A stretch of 64,000 nt of DNA from Aegilops tauschii subsp. strangulata (taxonomy: Eukaryota; Streptophyta; Magnoliopsida; Poales; Poaceae): positions 224,392,628-224,456,627 of the forward strand of contig NC_053040.3 of NCBI RefSeq assembly GCF_002575655.3, read 5' to 3'. The notes beneath the pieces were generated by a model. It saw nothing but the letters and a program-made list of their open reading frames with translations, did no database searches and was not told the origin of the DNA. Made by a program: the position numbers and the translations under genes. Of the stretch, positions 31,996 to 45,321 are shown in pieces; position 1 is the stretch's first letter, and every line of letters begins with the position of its first letter.

Positions 31996-34262
31996 TTGGC
32001 GACCCCTTCTCCTTATTCTCGGTATTTAACTTACCGGCTTGTTTAAAGACCCAACAGCTTCTGTTGGTATGGTTGGCGGGTTTATTGGGGGTGCCGTGGA
32101 TCTGACATGGTCGATCGAGGATTCGGTCCAAGCTGGATGAGCCCAGATTGCTTCTTTTAAATGGCTTCTTCCACTGACCGGACTTGGAGCCACTAAATCC
32201 GGCGTTGACCACCGTGTCGTCGGTATTGTCACCGTTGTTCCGACGCTTGTGCCAGTTGCGTTGGGGCTTGCCATTGCTATTTCTGGCTTCAGAGGTGCCA
32301 GGTTCACTTGCATTGTTGCTGCTAAAGGCTAGCAAACTATTTTCACCCGCACAAAAGTGGGTCATAAGTGCCGTGGGGGCTGCCATGGATTTCGGCTTTT
32401 CTTCGCCAAGGTGCCGGGCGAGCCATTCGTCGCAAATGCTATGCTTAAAGGCTGCTAGGACTTCGGCATCCGGACAGTCGATGATCTGGTTCTTTTTAAT
32501 TAGGAACCTTGTCCAGAATTTGCTGGCCGACTCTCTGTGCTGTTGAACGATGTGACTTAAGTCATCGGCATCCGGAGGTCGGACGTATGTACCCTGGAAG
32601 TTGTCGCGAAAGGCGTCTTCTAAGTCCTCCCGGCTGCCAATGGAGTTTTCTGGTAGGCTGTTTAACCACTGCCGAGCTGGTCCCTTGAGCTTTAGCGGGA
32701 GGTATTGGATGGCATGAAGATCATCACCGCGGGCCATATGAATATGGAGGAGAAAGTCCTCAATCCATACTGCGGGATCTGTTGTTCCATCATATGATTC
32801 TATATTCATGGGTTTAAACCCTTCTGGGAATTCATATTCCATTACTTCGTCAGTGAAGCAGAGGGGGTGTGCGGCACCTCCATATCGGGCCAAGTCGCGA
32901 CGCAGTTCGGATGGAGTCCGTCTGGGGTTTTCAGCCTGGATGTGGTTATGCTTGTCGCGCCTCGCTAGATAGCCGTCCTCGCGTGTCGGGGCACGCCCCC
33001 GCGATCCGTAGATCGATCTGGTATGACCTGCTCCATTTTGCAAGTCCTGTCGTTGGTCGCATGTATATCCCCGAGCTGTCGTGTCTCTGCTTTTATGGCG
33101 AGGTAGTATGGGCTAGTGTTCGGCTTGAGTTCCCGTTTTGTCGCGGCCACCTGGTGGCCGGCCGGCCGCGTTACTCACTAATGGTACGGGCTCCAGCGCC
33201 TCGTCGTTGAATTGAGGTAGAAGCTTGCGCTTCGGGTAACTCTTGGTTGGGCGCCCGAGGCCGTATTCCTTGGCTGCCAGGACATTAGTCCACCTATCAT
33301 TGACCAGATCTTGGTCAGCTTGAAGTTGTTGCTGCTTCTTTTTCAGGCTCCTTGCAGTGACTATTAGCCGGCGCTTGAAGCGCTCCTGCTCAAGGGGTTC
33401 CTCAGGCACCTCATCCTCGGAGAGTGGAAGATAATTACTATCCTCCGAGTCTTCGTTTATAGCGTATTCATCAGGGCCAATTTGCCCATCTTCCTGATCG
33501 TCCTGTTCGTAGGCTGGCTCGACGGGGTCTTCTTGGTCTTCGGCGTCGTTCGGAATATTGTTGTCTCCGGTGCCGGTATTGCTGTCTTTTCCACGGCGTG
33601 ATTTAGAGCGGCGCCACTGACGTCGACGCTTTGGTTGTGTCTTAGGAGGTTTATCCTCACCTGGATTTTTCTCGTTATCACCGTTATCCTCTTTGGGTGT
33701 ATCCACCATGTACACGTCATATGAAGAGGTGGTCGTCCAGCGTCCGGTAAACGGCGGGTTTTGGGCCTGCTCTTCTCCGGCATCGTCGTCCATACCGTCG
33801 ATGTCTTCGGAGCCGTAATCGAGCATGTCGGTTAAGTCCTCCACAGTGGCTATGAAGTGGGTGGTTGGTGGGGCATAAAATTCCCCGCTCTCAGCCCCTA
33901 GTCCGGGCTGGGCGTAGGTCAGACGTTGCCCCTCTGTAATGACGAGGGATCGCATTAAGTCCAGAGCCTCGCTTAAAAGGCGTGGTTTGGCCAGGGAGAA
34001 GAGAGTCCGTGGAGTACGGTAGGAAGGAAACTCCTTGGCCAAGCTCACACGATGCTGACTCCGAGGGTTCGGAGCCAGTGTTCGGAGAAGAGTCCGGCTT
34101 CATGATGGTTGCCGGTGATACTACTTCCTCCGGTTCTCCCGTACTAGGCTCAATAGCCGCAGAGAGTCCGGTGGGCTCGGGAATCCCGTCTTCGGACCTG
34201 GTGATGCGCTCCGGATCTAAAGCCAGAGCGGAGGTTGGTGTCGCGAACCCTTGGAAGATCAA
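31990..34262 (-). pseudogene. gag of the Fatima-like element, with long acidic N-terminal extension
   Basis: Reading from an ATG at 34262: MIFQGFATPTSALALDPER onward, a frame change near 34035, then an acidic, Asp/Glu-rich region (33113-34020; EDSEDSNYLPLSEDEVPEEP) and a further change near 33100-33040. The capsid part follows in the frame 33043-31736: VWIEDFLLHIHMARGDDLHA, PLKLKGPARQWLNSLPEN, FRDNFQGTY, the standard retrotransposon gag signature. After it comes a C-x2-H...H-x4-C knuckle (CQIHGTPN...HTNRSCW). The long charged extension before capsid is unusual compared with simple gypsy gags. Frameshifts show that it is dead. Confidence 0.85.
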
Positions 34263-34498
34263 ATCTCCTCGGATATCGGCGACATAATCCAGATTTCCAA
34301 AACTAATCTGGTGACCTGGGGCATAGCTGTCGATCTAATCTAGATGGCCAAGCGAGTTGGCCCGCAGTGCGAAGCCGCCGAACACACAGATCTGGCCGGG
34401 GAGAAAGACCTCCCTTAGGGCAGCATTGTTGTAGATGACTGATGGAGCCATCGAACCTTCTGATGATGACACAGCGGAACTCTCAATGAAAGCACCAA

Positions 34499-34969
34499 TG
34501 TCGGTGCCAAAACAGACAGATCTCGGGTAGGGGGTCCCGAACTGTGCGTCTGAGGATCGAAGGTAACAGGAGACAGGGACATGATGTTTACCTAGGTTCG
34601 GGCCCTCTTGATGGAGGTAATACCCTACTTCCTGCTTGATTATCTTGGATGAATATGGGGTTTACAAGAGTTGATCTACCACGAGATCGTAATGGCTAAA
34701 CCCTAGACGTCTAGCCTGTATGATTATGATTGCCTCTACGGACTAAACCCTCCAGTTTATATAGACACCGGAGGGACCTAGGGTTGTACAGAGTCGGTTT
34801 ATAGAGGAAGGAATCTTCATATCCGAAAGCCAAGCTTGCCTTCCACACAAAGGAGAATCCCATCCGGACACGGGAAGAAGTCTTCTGTCTTGTATCTTCA
34901 CGGCCCATTAGTCCGGCCCACGTCACATAGCCCGGACGCCCGAGGAGCCCTTAATCTAGAAGTCCCTCA
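34499..34969 (-). repeat. 5' LTR of the Fatima-like element (471 bp)
   Basis: On the plus strand it begins TGTCGGTGCCAAAACAG and ends AAGTCCCTCA. The minus-strand TATA TCTATATAAAC (34755-34765) is intact here. Just inside the element the minus strand reads TTGGTGCTTTCATTGAGAG, where the primer site should be; I could not assign the tRNA. Confidence 0.9.
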
Positions 34970-35210
34970 ACGGGGTCCCCATCCAGAATGCCTGGAACAT
35001 CCAGTACCTCCGGAAGTTCTATCCATGATCAAGGCCATGCGCCTCTCAAGTCTCTGCACATGACACTCTCACGTAATAATGAGTTGGGGCTGTACACACC
35101 TAGAGTCTCCTGAGCGCCGCCCCTGGGCCTCACGGGGGCTCCCACCCACGTCCTAGTGGAGGCCCCATGCTCCGTGCTGGTGGGAAGACAAGAAGACTAG
35201 TGTAGGTGCT
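34970..35210 (+). pseudogene. G1 end of pol
   Basis: After the TSD the reading VPIQNAWNIQYLRKFYP ends in a stop at 35026. This is the usual end of Tat-like polyproteins and continues directly from ARLDAQDG at 25849. About 180 bp of untranslated G1 sequence follows up to the TSD GTGCT. Confidence 0.8.
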
Positions 35211-36930
35211 TGTTGGGGAATGTAGTATTTCAAAATTTTGCCTATGATCACGCAAGATCTATCTAGGAGAAGCATAGCAACGAGCAGGGAGAGTGTGTCC
35301 ATGTACACTCGTAGAACAAAAGCAGAAGCGTTTAGTAACGCGGTTGATGTAGTCGAACGTCTTCGCGATCCAACCGATCAAGTACCGAACGCACAGCACC
35401 TCCGCGATCTGCACACATTCAGCTCGGTGACGTCCCTCAAACTCTTGATCCTGCTGAGGCCGAGGGAGAGTTCCGTTAGAACGATGGCATGGTGACGGTG
35501 ATGATGAAGTTACCGACGCAGGGCTTCGCCTAAGCACTATGACAATATGACCGAGGTGGAAAACTATGGAGGGGGCACCGCACATGGCTAAAGACCAACT
35601 TGTGTGTCTATGGGGTGCCCCCCTTCTCTGTATATAAAGGAGGGGAGGAGGAGGCCGGCCGGCCGCAAGGGGCGCGCCCAAGGGGGGATTCCTACTCCTA
35701 GTAGGAGTAGGTTTCCCCCGTTCCTAGTCCAACTAGGAGAAGAAGGAAGGAGAGGGAGAGGGATAGGGAAAGAGGGGCCGCACCCCCTCCCCTAGTCCTA
35801 TTCGGACTCCCCTTGGGGGGGCGCCACCTCCTGGCTGCTGCCCTCTCTCTCCCCTAAGGCCCACTAAGGCCCATAACTTCCCGGGGGGGTCCGGTAACCC
35901 TCTGGCACTCCGGTTTTATCTGAAACTCTCCGGAACACTTTCGGTGTCCGAACAACATGGTCCAATATATCAACCGTTATTTCTCGACCATTTCGAGACT
36001 CCTCGTCATGTCCGTGATCTCATCCGGGACTCCGAAAAACATTCGGTACATCAAATCGCATAAAATCATAATACCAATCGTCATCGAACGCTAAGCGTGC
36101 GGACCTTACGGGTTCGAAACTATGTAGACATGACCGAGACACCTCTCCGGTCAATAACCAATAGCAGAACATGGGTGCTCATATTGGCTCCTACATATTC
36201 TATGAAGATCATTATCGGTCAAAGCGCACAACAACATACGTTGTTCCCTTTGTCATCGGTATGTTAGTTGCCCGAGATTCGATCGTCGGTATCATCATAC
36301 CTAGTTCAATCTCGTTACCGGCAAGTCTCTTTACTCGTTCCGTGATGCATCATCCCGCAACTAACTCATTAGCTACATTTCTTGCAAGGCTTATAGTGAT
36401 GTGCATTACCGAGAGGGCCCAGAGATACCTCTCTGACAATTGCAGTGACAAATCCTAATCTCGATCTATGCCAACTCAACAAACACCATCGGAGACACCT
36501 GTAGAGCATCTTTATAATCACCCAATTACGTTGTGACGTTTCATAGCACACTAAGTGTTCCTCCGGTGTTCGGGAGTTGCATAATCTCATAATCATAGGA
36601 ACATGTATAAGTCGTGAAGAAAGCAATAGAAATAAACTAAATGATCATAGTGCTAAGCTTACGGATGGGTCTTGTCCATCACATCATTCTCTAATGATGT
36701 GATCCCGTTCATCAAATGACAACACATGTCTATGGCTAGGAAACTTAACCATGTTTGATTTAACGAGCTAGTCTAGTAGAGGTATACTAGGGACACTCTG
36801 TTTGTCTATGTATTCACACATGTACAAAGTTTCCGGTTAATACAATTCTAGCATGAATAATGAACATTTATCATAATATAAGAAATATAAATAACAACTT
36901 TATTATTGCCTCTAGGGCATATTTCCTTCA
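35211..36930 (-). repeat. 3' LTR of WIS-like element 2 (1,720 bp)
   Basis: Minus-strand TATA (plus-strand TATATAAA at 35631-35638). U3 hairpin at 35691-35711 with 10-bp arms and one loop base. The reverse of the polypurine tract, GTCTCCCACTTGC, follows at 36931. Confidence 0.95.
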
Positions 36931-36963
36931 GTCTCCCACTTGCACTAGAGTCAATAATCTAGA

Positions 36964-39900
36964 TTACAAAGTAATGATTCTAACACCCATGGATTCTTGG
37001 TGCTGAGCATGTTTTTCTCGTGAGAGAGGCTTAGTCAATGGGTCTGCAACATTCAGATCCGTATGCACCTTGCAAATCTCTATGTCTCCCTCCTTGACTT
37101 GATCGCGGATGGAATTGAAGCGTCTCTTGATGTGCTTGGTTCTCTTGTGAAATCTGGATTCCTTTGCCAAGGCAATTAAACTAGTATTGTCACAAAAGAT
37201 TTTCATTGGACCCTATGCACTAGGTATGACACCTAGATCGGATATGAACTCTTTATCCAGACTCCTTCATTTGCTGCTTTCGAAGCAGCTATGTAATCCG
37301 CTTCACACGTAGATCCTGCCACGAGGTTCTGCTTGGAACTGCACCAACTGACAGCTCCACCATTCAATATAAACACATATCCGGTTTGTGACTTAGAGTC
37401 ATCCGGATCAGTGTCAAAGCTTGCATCGACGTAACCGTTTACGACGAGCTCTTTGTCACCTCCATAAATGAGAAACATATCCTTAGTCCTTTTCAGGTAT
37501 TTCAGGATGTTCTTGACCGCTGTCCAGTGATCCACTCCTGGATTACTTTGGTGCCTCCCTGCTAAACTAATAGCAAGGCACACATCAGGTCTGGTACACA
37601 GCATCACATACATGATAGAACCTATGGCTGAAGCATAGGGAATGACTTTCATTCTCTCTCTATCTTCTGAAGTGGTCGGGCATTGAGTCTAACTCAACTT
37701 CACACCTTGTAACACAGGCAAGAACCCTTTCTTTGCTTGATCCATTTTGAACTTCTTCAAAACTTTATCAAGGTATGTGCTTTGTGGAAGTCCAATTAAG
37801 CGTCTTGATCTATCTCTATAGATCTTGATGCCCAATATATAAGCAGCTTCATCGAGGTCTTTCATTGAAAAATTCTTATTCAAGTATCCTTTTATGCTAT
37901 CCATAAATTCAGTATCATTTCTGATCAACAATATGTCATCTACATATAATATCAGAAATGCTACAGAGCTCCCACTCACTTTCTTGTAAATACAGGCTTC
38001 TCCAAAAGTCTGTATAAAACCATATGCTTTGATCACACTATCAAAGCGTATATTCCAACTCCGAGATGCTTGCACCAGTCCATAAATGGATCGCTGGAGC
38101 TTGCACATAGCACCTTTTGGATCGACAAAACCTTCTGGTTGCATCATATACAACCCTTCTTTAAGATATCCATTAAGGAATGCAGTTTTAACATCCATTT
38201 GCCAAATTTCATAATCATAAAATGCGGCAATTGCTAACATGATTCGGACGGACTTAAGCATCGCTACGGGTGAGAAGGTCTCATCGTAGTCAACTCCTTG
38301 AACTTGTCGAAAATCTTTCGCAACAAGTCGAGCTTTGTAGACAGTAACATTACCATCAGTGTCAGTCTTCTTCTTGAAGATCCATTTATTCTCTATGGCT
38401 TGCCGATCATCGGGCTAGTCAACCAAAGTCCACACTTTGTTCTCGTACATGGATCCCCTCTCAGATTTCATGGCCTCAAGCCATTTCGCGGAATCTGGGC
38501 TCACCATCGCTTCCTCATAGTTCGTAGGTTCGTCATGGTCAAGTAACATGACTTCCAGAACAGGATTACCGTACCACTCTAGTGCGGATCTTTCTCTGGT
38601 TCACCTACGAGGTTCGGCAGTAACTTGATCAGAAGTTTCATGATCATCATCATTAGCTTCCTCACTAATTGGTGTAGGAATCACTGGAACTGATTTATGT
38701 GATGAACTACTTTCCAATAAGGGAGCAGGTACAATTACCTCATCAAGTTCTACTTTCCTCCCACTCACTTCTTTCGAGAGAAACTCCTTCTCTAGAAAGG
38801 ATCCATTCTTAGCAACGAATATCTTGCCTTCGGATCTGTGATAGAAGGTGGACCCAAAAGTTTCCTTTCGGTATCCTATGAAGACACATTTCTCCGATTT
38901 GGTTTCGAGCTTATCAGGTTGAAGCTTTTTCACATAAGCATCGCAGCCCCAAACTTGAAGAAACGACAACTTTGGTTTCTTGCCAAACCACGCTTTATAT
39001 GGTGTCGTCTCAACGGATTTAGATGGTGCCCTATTTAACGTGAATGCAGCCGTCTCTAAAGCATAACCCCAAAACGATAGCGGTAAATCAGTAAGAGACA
39101 TCATAGATCGCACCATATCTTATAAAGTTCGATTACGATGTTCGGACACACCATTACGCTGCGGTGTTCCAGGTGGCATAAGTTGCGAAACTATTCCGCA
39201 TTGTTTCAAATGAAGACCAAACTCATAACTCAAATATTCTCCTCCACGATCAGATCATAGGAACTTTATTTTCTTGTTACGATGATTTTCCAGTTCACTC
39301 TGAAATTCTTTGAACTTTTCAAATGTTTTAGACTTATGTTTCATCAAGTAGATATACCCATATCTGCTCAAATCATCTGTGAAGGTCAGAAAATAATGAT
39401 ACCCGCCGCGAGCATCAACACTCATCAGACCGCATACATCAGTATGTATTATTTCCAATAAGTCTGTTGCTCGCTCCATTGTTCTGCAGAACGGAGTCTT
39501 AGTCATCTTGCCCATGAGGCATGGTTCGCAAGCATCAAGTGATTCATAATCAAGTGATTCCAAAAGCCCATCAGCATGGAGTTTCTTCATGCGCTTTACA
39601 CCAATATGACCTAAACGGCAGTGCAAAAATAAGTTGCACTATCATTATTAAACTTATATCTTTTGGTTTCAATACTATGAATATGTGTATCACTACTATT
39701 GAGATTCAACAAAAATAGACCACTCATCAAGGGTGCATGACCATAATAGATATTACTGATATAAATAGAACAACCATTATTCTCTGATTTAAATGAATAA
39801 CCGTCTCGCATCAAACAATATCCAGATATAATATTCATGCTTAACGCTGGCACCAAATAACAATTATTCAGGTCTAAAACTAACCCCGAAGGTAGATGTA

Positions 39901-40936
39901 GAGGTAGCGTGCCGACGGCGATCACATCGACTTTGGAACCATTTCCCACGCGCATCGTCACCTCGTCCGTAGCCAATCTTTGGTTAATCTGTAGCCCCTG
40001 TTTCGAGTTGCAAATGTGAGCAACAGAACCAGTATCAAATACCCAGGCGCTACTACAAGCATTAGTAAGGTACACATCAATAACATGTATATCAAATATA
40101 CCTTTCACTTTGCCATCCTTCTTATCCGCCAAATACTTGGGGCAGTTCTGCTTCTAGTGACCAGTCCCTTTGCAGTAGAAGCACTCAGTCTCAGGCTTAG
40201 GTCCAGACTTGGGCTTCTTCACTTGAACAGCAACTTGCTTGCCATTCTTCTTGAAGTTCCCCTTCTTCCCTTTGCCCTTTTTCTTGAAACTAGTGGTCTT
40301 GTTGACCATCAACACTTGATGCTCCTTCTTGATTTCTACCTCCGCAGCTTTTAGCATCGCGAGGAGCTCGGGAATTGTCTTATCCATCCCTTGCATATTA
40401 TAGTTCATCACGAAGCATTTGTAGCTTGGTGGCAGTGATTGAAGAACTATGTCAATGACACTATCAACCAGAAGATTAACTCCCAATTGAGTCAAGTTAT
40501 TGTGTTACCTAGACATTCTGAGTATATGCTCACTGACAGAACTATTCTCCTCCATTTTGAAGTTGTAGAACTTATTGGAGACTTCATATCTCTCAATCCA
40601 GCCATTTGCTTGAAATATTAACTTCAACTCCTGGAACATCTCATATGCTCCATGATGTTCAAAACGTCGTTGAAGTCCTGGTTCTAAGCCGTAAAGCGTG
40701 GCACACTGAACTATCGAGTAGTCATCAACATCGCTTTGTCAGGCATTCACAACATCCGGCATTGCTCCTGCAGCGGGTCTTGCAACTAGCGGTGCTTCCA
40801 GGACGTAATTCTTCTATGCAGCAATGAGGATAATCCTCAAGTTACGGACCCAGCCCGTGTAGTTGCTACCATCATCTTTCAACTTAGCTTTCTCTAGGAA
40901 TGCATTAAAATTCAACGGAACAGTAGCACGGGCCAT
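36964..40936 (-). pseudogene. gag-pol of WIS-like element 2
   Basis: Starts at ATG 40936 (MARATVPLNFNAFLEKAKL). gag ends in the knuckle CFYCKGTGH-stop-KQNC, where Trp has become TAG (about 40155). The protease region has WVFDTGSVAHICNS. Integrase: HCRLGHIGVKRM, HTDVCG, then a stop before SDRGGEY (CGA to TGA type), then GVSEHRNRTL, so all three catalytic acids are present. RT: DYDETFSPVAMLKSVR, WQMDVKTAFLNGYLKEGLYM and an intact YVDDILL (about 37940). RNase H: STCEADYIAASKAANEGVW and FCDNTSLIALAKE, ending ADPLTKPLS and a stop at 36964. At least six in-frame stops and a frame change near 37230 inactivate it. Several fit C-to-T or G-to-A change at methylated sites. Confidence 0.9.
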
Positions 40937-42149
40937 TTATCTACAACAACATAGACTGCAAAATACTATCAGGTACTAAGTTCATGATAAATTAAAGTTC
41001 AATTAACATATTACTTAAGAACTCCCACTTAGATAGACACCCCTCTAATCATCTAAGTGATCACGTGATCCATATCAACTAAACCATGTTCGATCATCAC
41101 GTGAGATGGAGTAGTTTTCAATGGTGAACATCACTATGTTGGTCATATCTACTATATGATTCACGTTTGACCTTTCGGTCTTAGTGTTCCGAGGCCATAT
41201 CTGCATATGCTAGGCTCGTAACGTTTAACCCGAGTATTCTGCGTGTGCAAAACTGGCTTGCACCCGTTGTATGTGAACGTAGAGCTTATCACACCCGATC
41301 ATCACATGGTGTCTCGGCACGACGAACTGTAGCAACGGTGCATACTCAGGGAGAACACTTATACCTTGAAATTTAGTGAGATATCATCTTAAGCTACTGC
41401 CATACTAAGCAAAATAAGATGCATAAAGGATAAACATCACATGCAATCAATATAAGTGATATGATATGGCCATCATCATCTTCTGCCTTTGATCTCCATC
41501 TCCAAAGCACCGTCATGATCACCATCGCCATCGGCTTGACACCTTGATCTCCATCGAAGCATCATTGTCGTCTCGTCAACTATTGCTTCTACAACTATCG
41601 CTACCGCTTAGTGATAAAGTAAAGCAATTACATGGCGATTGCATTTCATACAATAAAGCGACAACCATATGGCTCTTGCCAGTTGCCGATAACTGTTAAA
41701 AAACATGATCATCTCATACAACAATTTATATGTCATCACGCCTTGCCATATCACATCACAGCAAGCCCTGCAAAAACAAGTTAGACGTCCTCTACTTTGT
41801 TGTTGCCAATTTTATGTGGCTGTTACGGGCTTAGCAAGAACCGTTCTTACCTGCGCATCAAAACCACAACGATTTTTCATCAAGTGTGTTGTTCTAACCT
41901 TCAACAAGGACCGGGCGTAGTCACACTCGATTCAACTAAAGTTGGAGAAATAGAAACCCACTAGCCACCTCTGTGCAAAGCACGGCGGTAGAACTAGTCT
42001 CATGAAGGCGGTCATGTAATGTCGGTCTGGGCCGCTTCATCCAACAATACCGCCGAATCAAAGTATGACATGCTGGTAAGTAGTATGACTATTATCGCCC
42101 ACAACTCTTTGTGTTCTACTCGTGCATATAACATCTACGCATAGACCTG
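40937..42149 (-). other. Untranslated leader of WIS-like element 2
   Basis: Reverse-strand counterpart of 18270-19499. No long frame. Confidence 0.75.
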
Positions 42150-42161
42150 GCTCGGATACCA
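42150..42161 (-). promoter_or_regulatory. Primer-binding site of WIS-like element 2
   Basis: The minus strand reads TGGTATCCGAGC, one base different from the initiator-Met tRNA complement TGGTATCAGAGC seen in element 1 and Cassandra. It lies one base inside the 5' LTR. Confidence 0.9.
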
Positions 42162-42162
42162 C

Positions 42163-43880
42163 TGTTGGGGAACATAGTATTTCAAAATTTTGCCTACGAT
42201 CACGCAAGATCTATCTAGGAGAAGCATAGCAACGAGCGGGGAGAGTGTGTCCATGTACCCTCGTAGACCAAAAGCGGAAGCGTTTAGTAACGCCGTTGAT
42301 GTAGTCGAACGTCTTCGCGATCCAACCGATCAAGTACATGAATGCACGGCACCTCCGCGATCTGCACATGTTCAGCTCGATGACATCCCTCGAACTCTTG
42401 ATCCAGCAGAGGCCGAGGGAGAGTTCCATCAGCACGACGGCGTGGTGACGGTGATGATGAAGTTACCGATGCAGGGCTTCGCCTAAGCACTATGACAATA
42501 TGACCGAGGTGGAAAACTGTGGAGGGGGCCACCGCACATAGCTAAAGATCAACTTGTGTGTCTATGGGGTGCCCCCCTCCGCCGTATATAAAGGAGGGGA
42601 GGAGGAGGCCGGCCGGCCACAAGGGGCGTGCCCAAGGGGGGATTCCTACTCCTAGTAGGAGTAGGTTTCCCCCTTTCCTAGTCCAACTAGGAGAAGAAGG
42701 AAGGAGAGGGAGAGGGAGAGGGAAGGAGGGTTCGCGCCCCCTCCCCTAGTCCTATTCGGACTCCCCTTGGGGGGCACGCGCCACCTCCTGGCTGCTGCCC
42801 TCTCTCTCCCCTAAGGCCCACAACTTCCCCGGGGGGTTCCGGTAACCCTCCGGCACTCCGGTTTTATCTGAAACTCTCCGGAACACTTCCAGTGTCCGAA
42901 CAACATGGTCCAATATATCAATCTTTATGTCTCAACCATTTCGAGACTCCTCGTCATGTCCGTGATCTCATCCGGGACTCCGAACAACGTTCGGTACATC
43001 AAATCACATAAACTCATAATACCAATCGTCATCGAAAGTTAAGCGTGCGGACCCTACGGGTTCGAGAACTATGTAGACATGACCGAGACACCACTCCGGT
43101 CAATAACCAATAGTGGAACCTGGATGCTCATATTGGCTCCTACATATTCTACGAAGATCTTTATCGGTCAAACCGCACAACAACATACATTGTTCCCTTT
43201 GTCATCGGTATGTTACTTGCCCGAGATTTGATCGTCGGTATTATCATACCTAGTTCAATCGCGTTACCGGCAAGTCTCTTTACTCGTTCCTTGATGCATC
43301 ATCCCGCAACTAACTCATTAGCTACATTGCTTGCAGGGCTTATAGTGATGTTCCTTACCAAGAGGGCCCAGAGATACCTCTCCAAAAATCGGAGTGACAA
43401 ATCCTAATCTCGATCTATGCCAACTCAACAAACACCATCGGAGACACCTGTAGAGCATCTTTATAATCACCCAGTTATGTTGTGACGTTTGATAGCACAC
43501 TAAGTGTTCCTCCGGTGTTCGGGAGTTGCATAATCTCATAGTCATAGGAACATGTATAAGTCATGAAGAAAGCAATAGCTATATACTAAATGATCATAGT
43601 GCTAAGCTAACGGATGGGTCTTGTCCATCACATCATTCTCTAATGATGTGACCCCGTTCATCAAATGACAACACATGTCTATGGCTAGGAAACTTAACCA
43701 TCTTTGATTTAACGAGCTAGTCTAGTAGAGGCATACTAGGGACACTCTGTTTGTCTATGTATTCACACATGCACTAAGTTTCTGGTTAATACAATTCTAG
43801 CATGAATAATAAACATTTATCATGATATAAGGAAATATAAATAACAACTTTATTATTGCCTCTAGGGCATATTTCCTTCA
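42163..43880 (-). repeat. 5' LTR of WIS-like element 2 (1,718 bp)
   Basis: Minus-strand TATA (plus-strand TATATAAA at 42585-42592). U3 hairpin at 42645-42665. Followed by TSD GTGCT. Confidence 0.95.
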
Positions 43881-44599
43881 GTGCTGGACGCGGCTGTTCT
43901 TTTGCTTACTTTCTGTAGCTGGTTTGCGACTTCTTGAATGAAATTTGAAGTTTTCACGTCTTCTTTTTGAGAGGGTTGGGAATTTTTCTCCTTGCATTGT
44001 TCACTCTTCCAGGTCTTACCTTAGGGAGAGTGGCAGTTGCCCGCTCCTCTTCCTCATGCGTCTCGTGCGCGGGGGCTAGGCAGGTGTGTGCGCTCGGGCT
44101 CGCCCGCGAACACACCTCAAACGAGCTCACGGGCACACACATCCTATTGAGTCCGTGCCTCCCAGCATCACGACGCAACATACCAGCGGAGGCCAGCCCT
44201 CGCTCGGGGCTCGCACGGGGCGTGGCACCTCCGGAGGTTTCCTAATCCTACAACCACAGGGTGCCTCCCGAGGCTTGACGACTTCCAAATCTTCAGGAAT
44301 AAGGGCCGTACAGGAAATCCGAGTCCTGGAGAGGCACTCTATCGCGGCAAGGGAGTTTACCACAAGCATATTAAGCTAAGTCACCCCAATCACAATCAGC
44401 GGCAACACGAATATCACAGTGCAATATAAAAATGATAACATAATGGCACAAGCGCCATGGTTCATTACATGCCCTGACAGGGCCTTCTACTTTTTTTATG
44501 CAGGAGAAAGAAAGAAACAAAAGCAGTCGCGCCACCACACGGTTCCTGAGGCCCGGCTCCAGCAGCGCCCGAGCTCAGTCAGAGTCTTCCTCCTGCTTC

Positions 44600-45223
44600 A
44601 CCGGGGTACGCCGGCGAGGCAGCTCGTCCCCTCTCCGGTCTGAGCTCGGCGGCGTGGCGGCTCATCGTAGTCGCTGTCGCTCGTGCACTCCCTAGAAGAG
44701 GAGCCACCGCTGCTGGAGACGGCGCGACCATCACCAAGGGCCAGCTCACCGCCAGCGATGACACCGCCCCTCCGGTCATCGTCGTTGATGTCACTCTCCG
44801 GGCAGCACCCCAGGTGCCGGCCATCTCCCCCGGAGACCCTGACGTCGTGGGTCGCGGCGTCGTCATACCTGAAATGGAGGGTGCACCTCCCTTGCAGGTC
44901 ACGCGTGCGGGCAAATGACTACCACCCGCAGTTCAGGAACATGTTGCCGGCGGCGGTGACCTCGACCTCCACCCACGAGGCCTTGCTGCTGCAGCCATCG
45001 GCTTGTAGCCAGAGGCCACCCCCCGGCCGGTAGCGTGCCGGGGAAGAAGCGCAGAAGCTGGAACCAGATGCCTACGGGCCTCTCCGACCACACCACGAAC
45101 TCCGAGGACGCGTCGGCCGTGTGGGATCGTGAGCGCGGTGGCCGAACGGCCGCCACATGCCTCACCCCGTCGCCACGACCGCCCCAGCCGCGACAACTCC
45201 CGCCGTGGGAGGAGGCGCCCCAT
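44600..45223 (-). pseudogene. Antisense B3-like ORF of G1, broken copy
   Basis: On the minus strand SSEFVVWSERPVGIWFQLL (from about 45105) matches EFVVWAAMPPRTWIRLP of element A. After a frame change near 45010 the reading continues SWVEVEVTAAGNMFLNCGW, a TAG, SFART, then LHFRYDDAATHDVRVSGGDG and GCCPESDINDDD with a Ser/Asp-rich tail. The B3 strand order (EVEV, GNMF..GW, LHFRYD) is retained although DNA and protein have diverged a lot from element A. The candidate ATG at 45223 is in a different frame from EFVVW, so at least two frameshifts and one stop are present. The domain would bind DNA in the nucleus if intact. Confidence 0.55.
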
Positions 45224-45321
45224 GGCTGCCGAAGGCGGCACCAGCCTTCAAGGGGGTGCGCCTGCGCCCGCGGGGAGTGGGCAGCGAGAAGATGAAGATG
45301 AGCTGGGGGCTCCGCCCCCCC

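Larger units (their letters stand above)
25850..34969 (-). mobile_element. Fatima-like gypsy element (-), gag-protease only, with an antisense gene
   Basis: LTRs 25850-26315 (466 bp, element 3' end) and 34499-34969 (471 bp, element 5' end) are flanked by ATGGG (25845-25849) and ACGGG (34970-34974), a 5-bp TSD with one change. The minus strand carries the gag N-terminal extension, gag and protease next to the 5' LTR. Between protease and the 3' LTR no RT, RNase H or integrase is recognisable; instead a multi-exon gene reads on the plus strand. The LTR sequence resembles the Fatima family of wheat as I remember it; the name is tentative. Confidence 0.85.
35211..43880 (-). mobile_element. Full-length WIS/BARE-1/Angela-type copia element 2 (-)
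   Basis: LTRs 35211-36930 (element 3') and 42163-43880 (element 5'), TSD GTGCT at 35206-35210 and 43881-43885. The plus strand reads TGTTGGGGAA at the left and ATATTTCCTTCA at the right end. The LTRs differ at clearly more positions than those of WIS-like element 1, so it looks older. The coding region is better preserved, with mostly single in-frame stops. Confidence 0.95.
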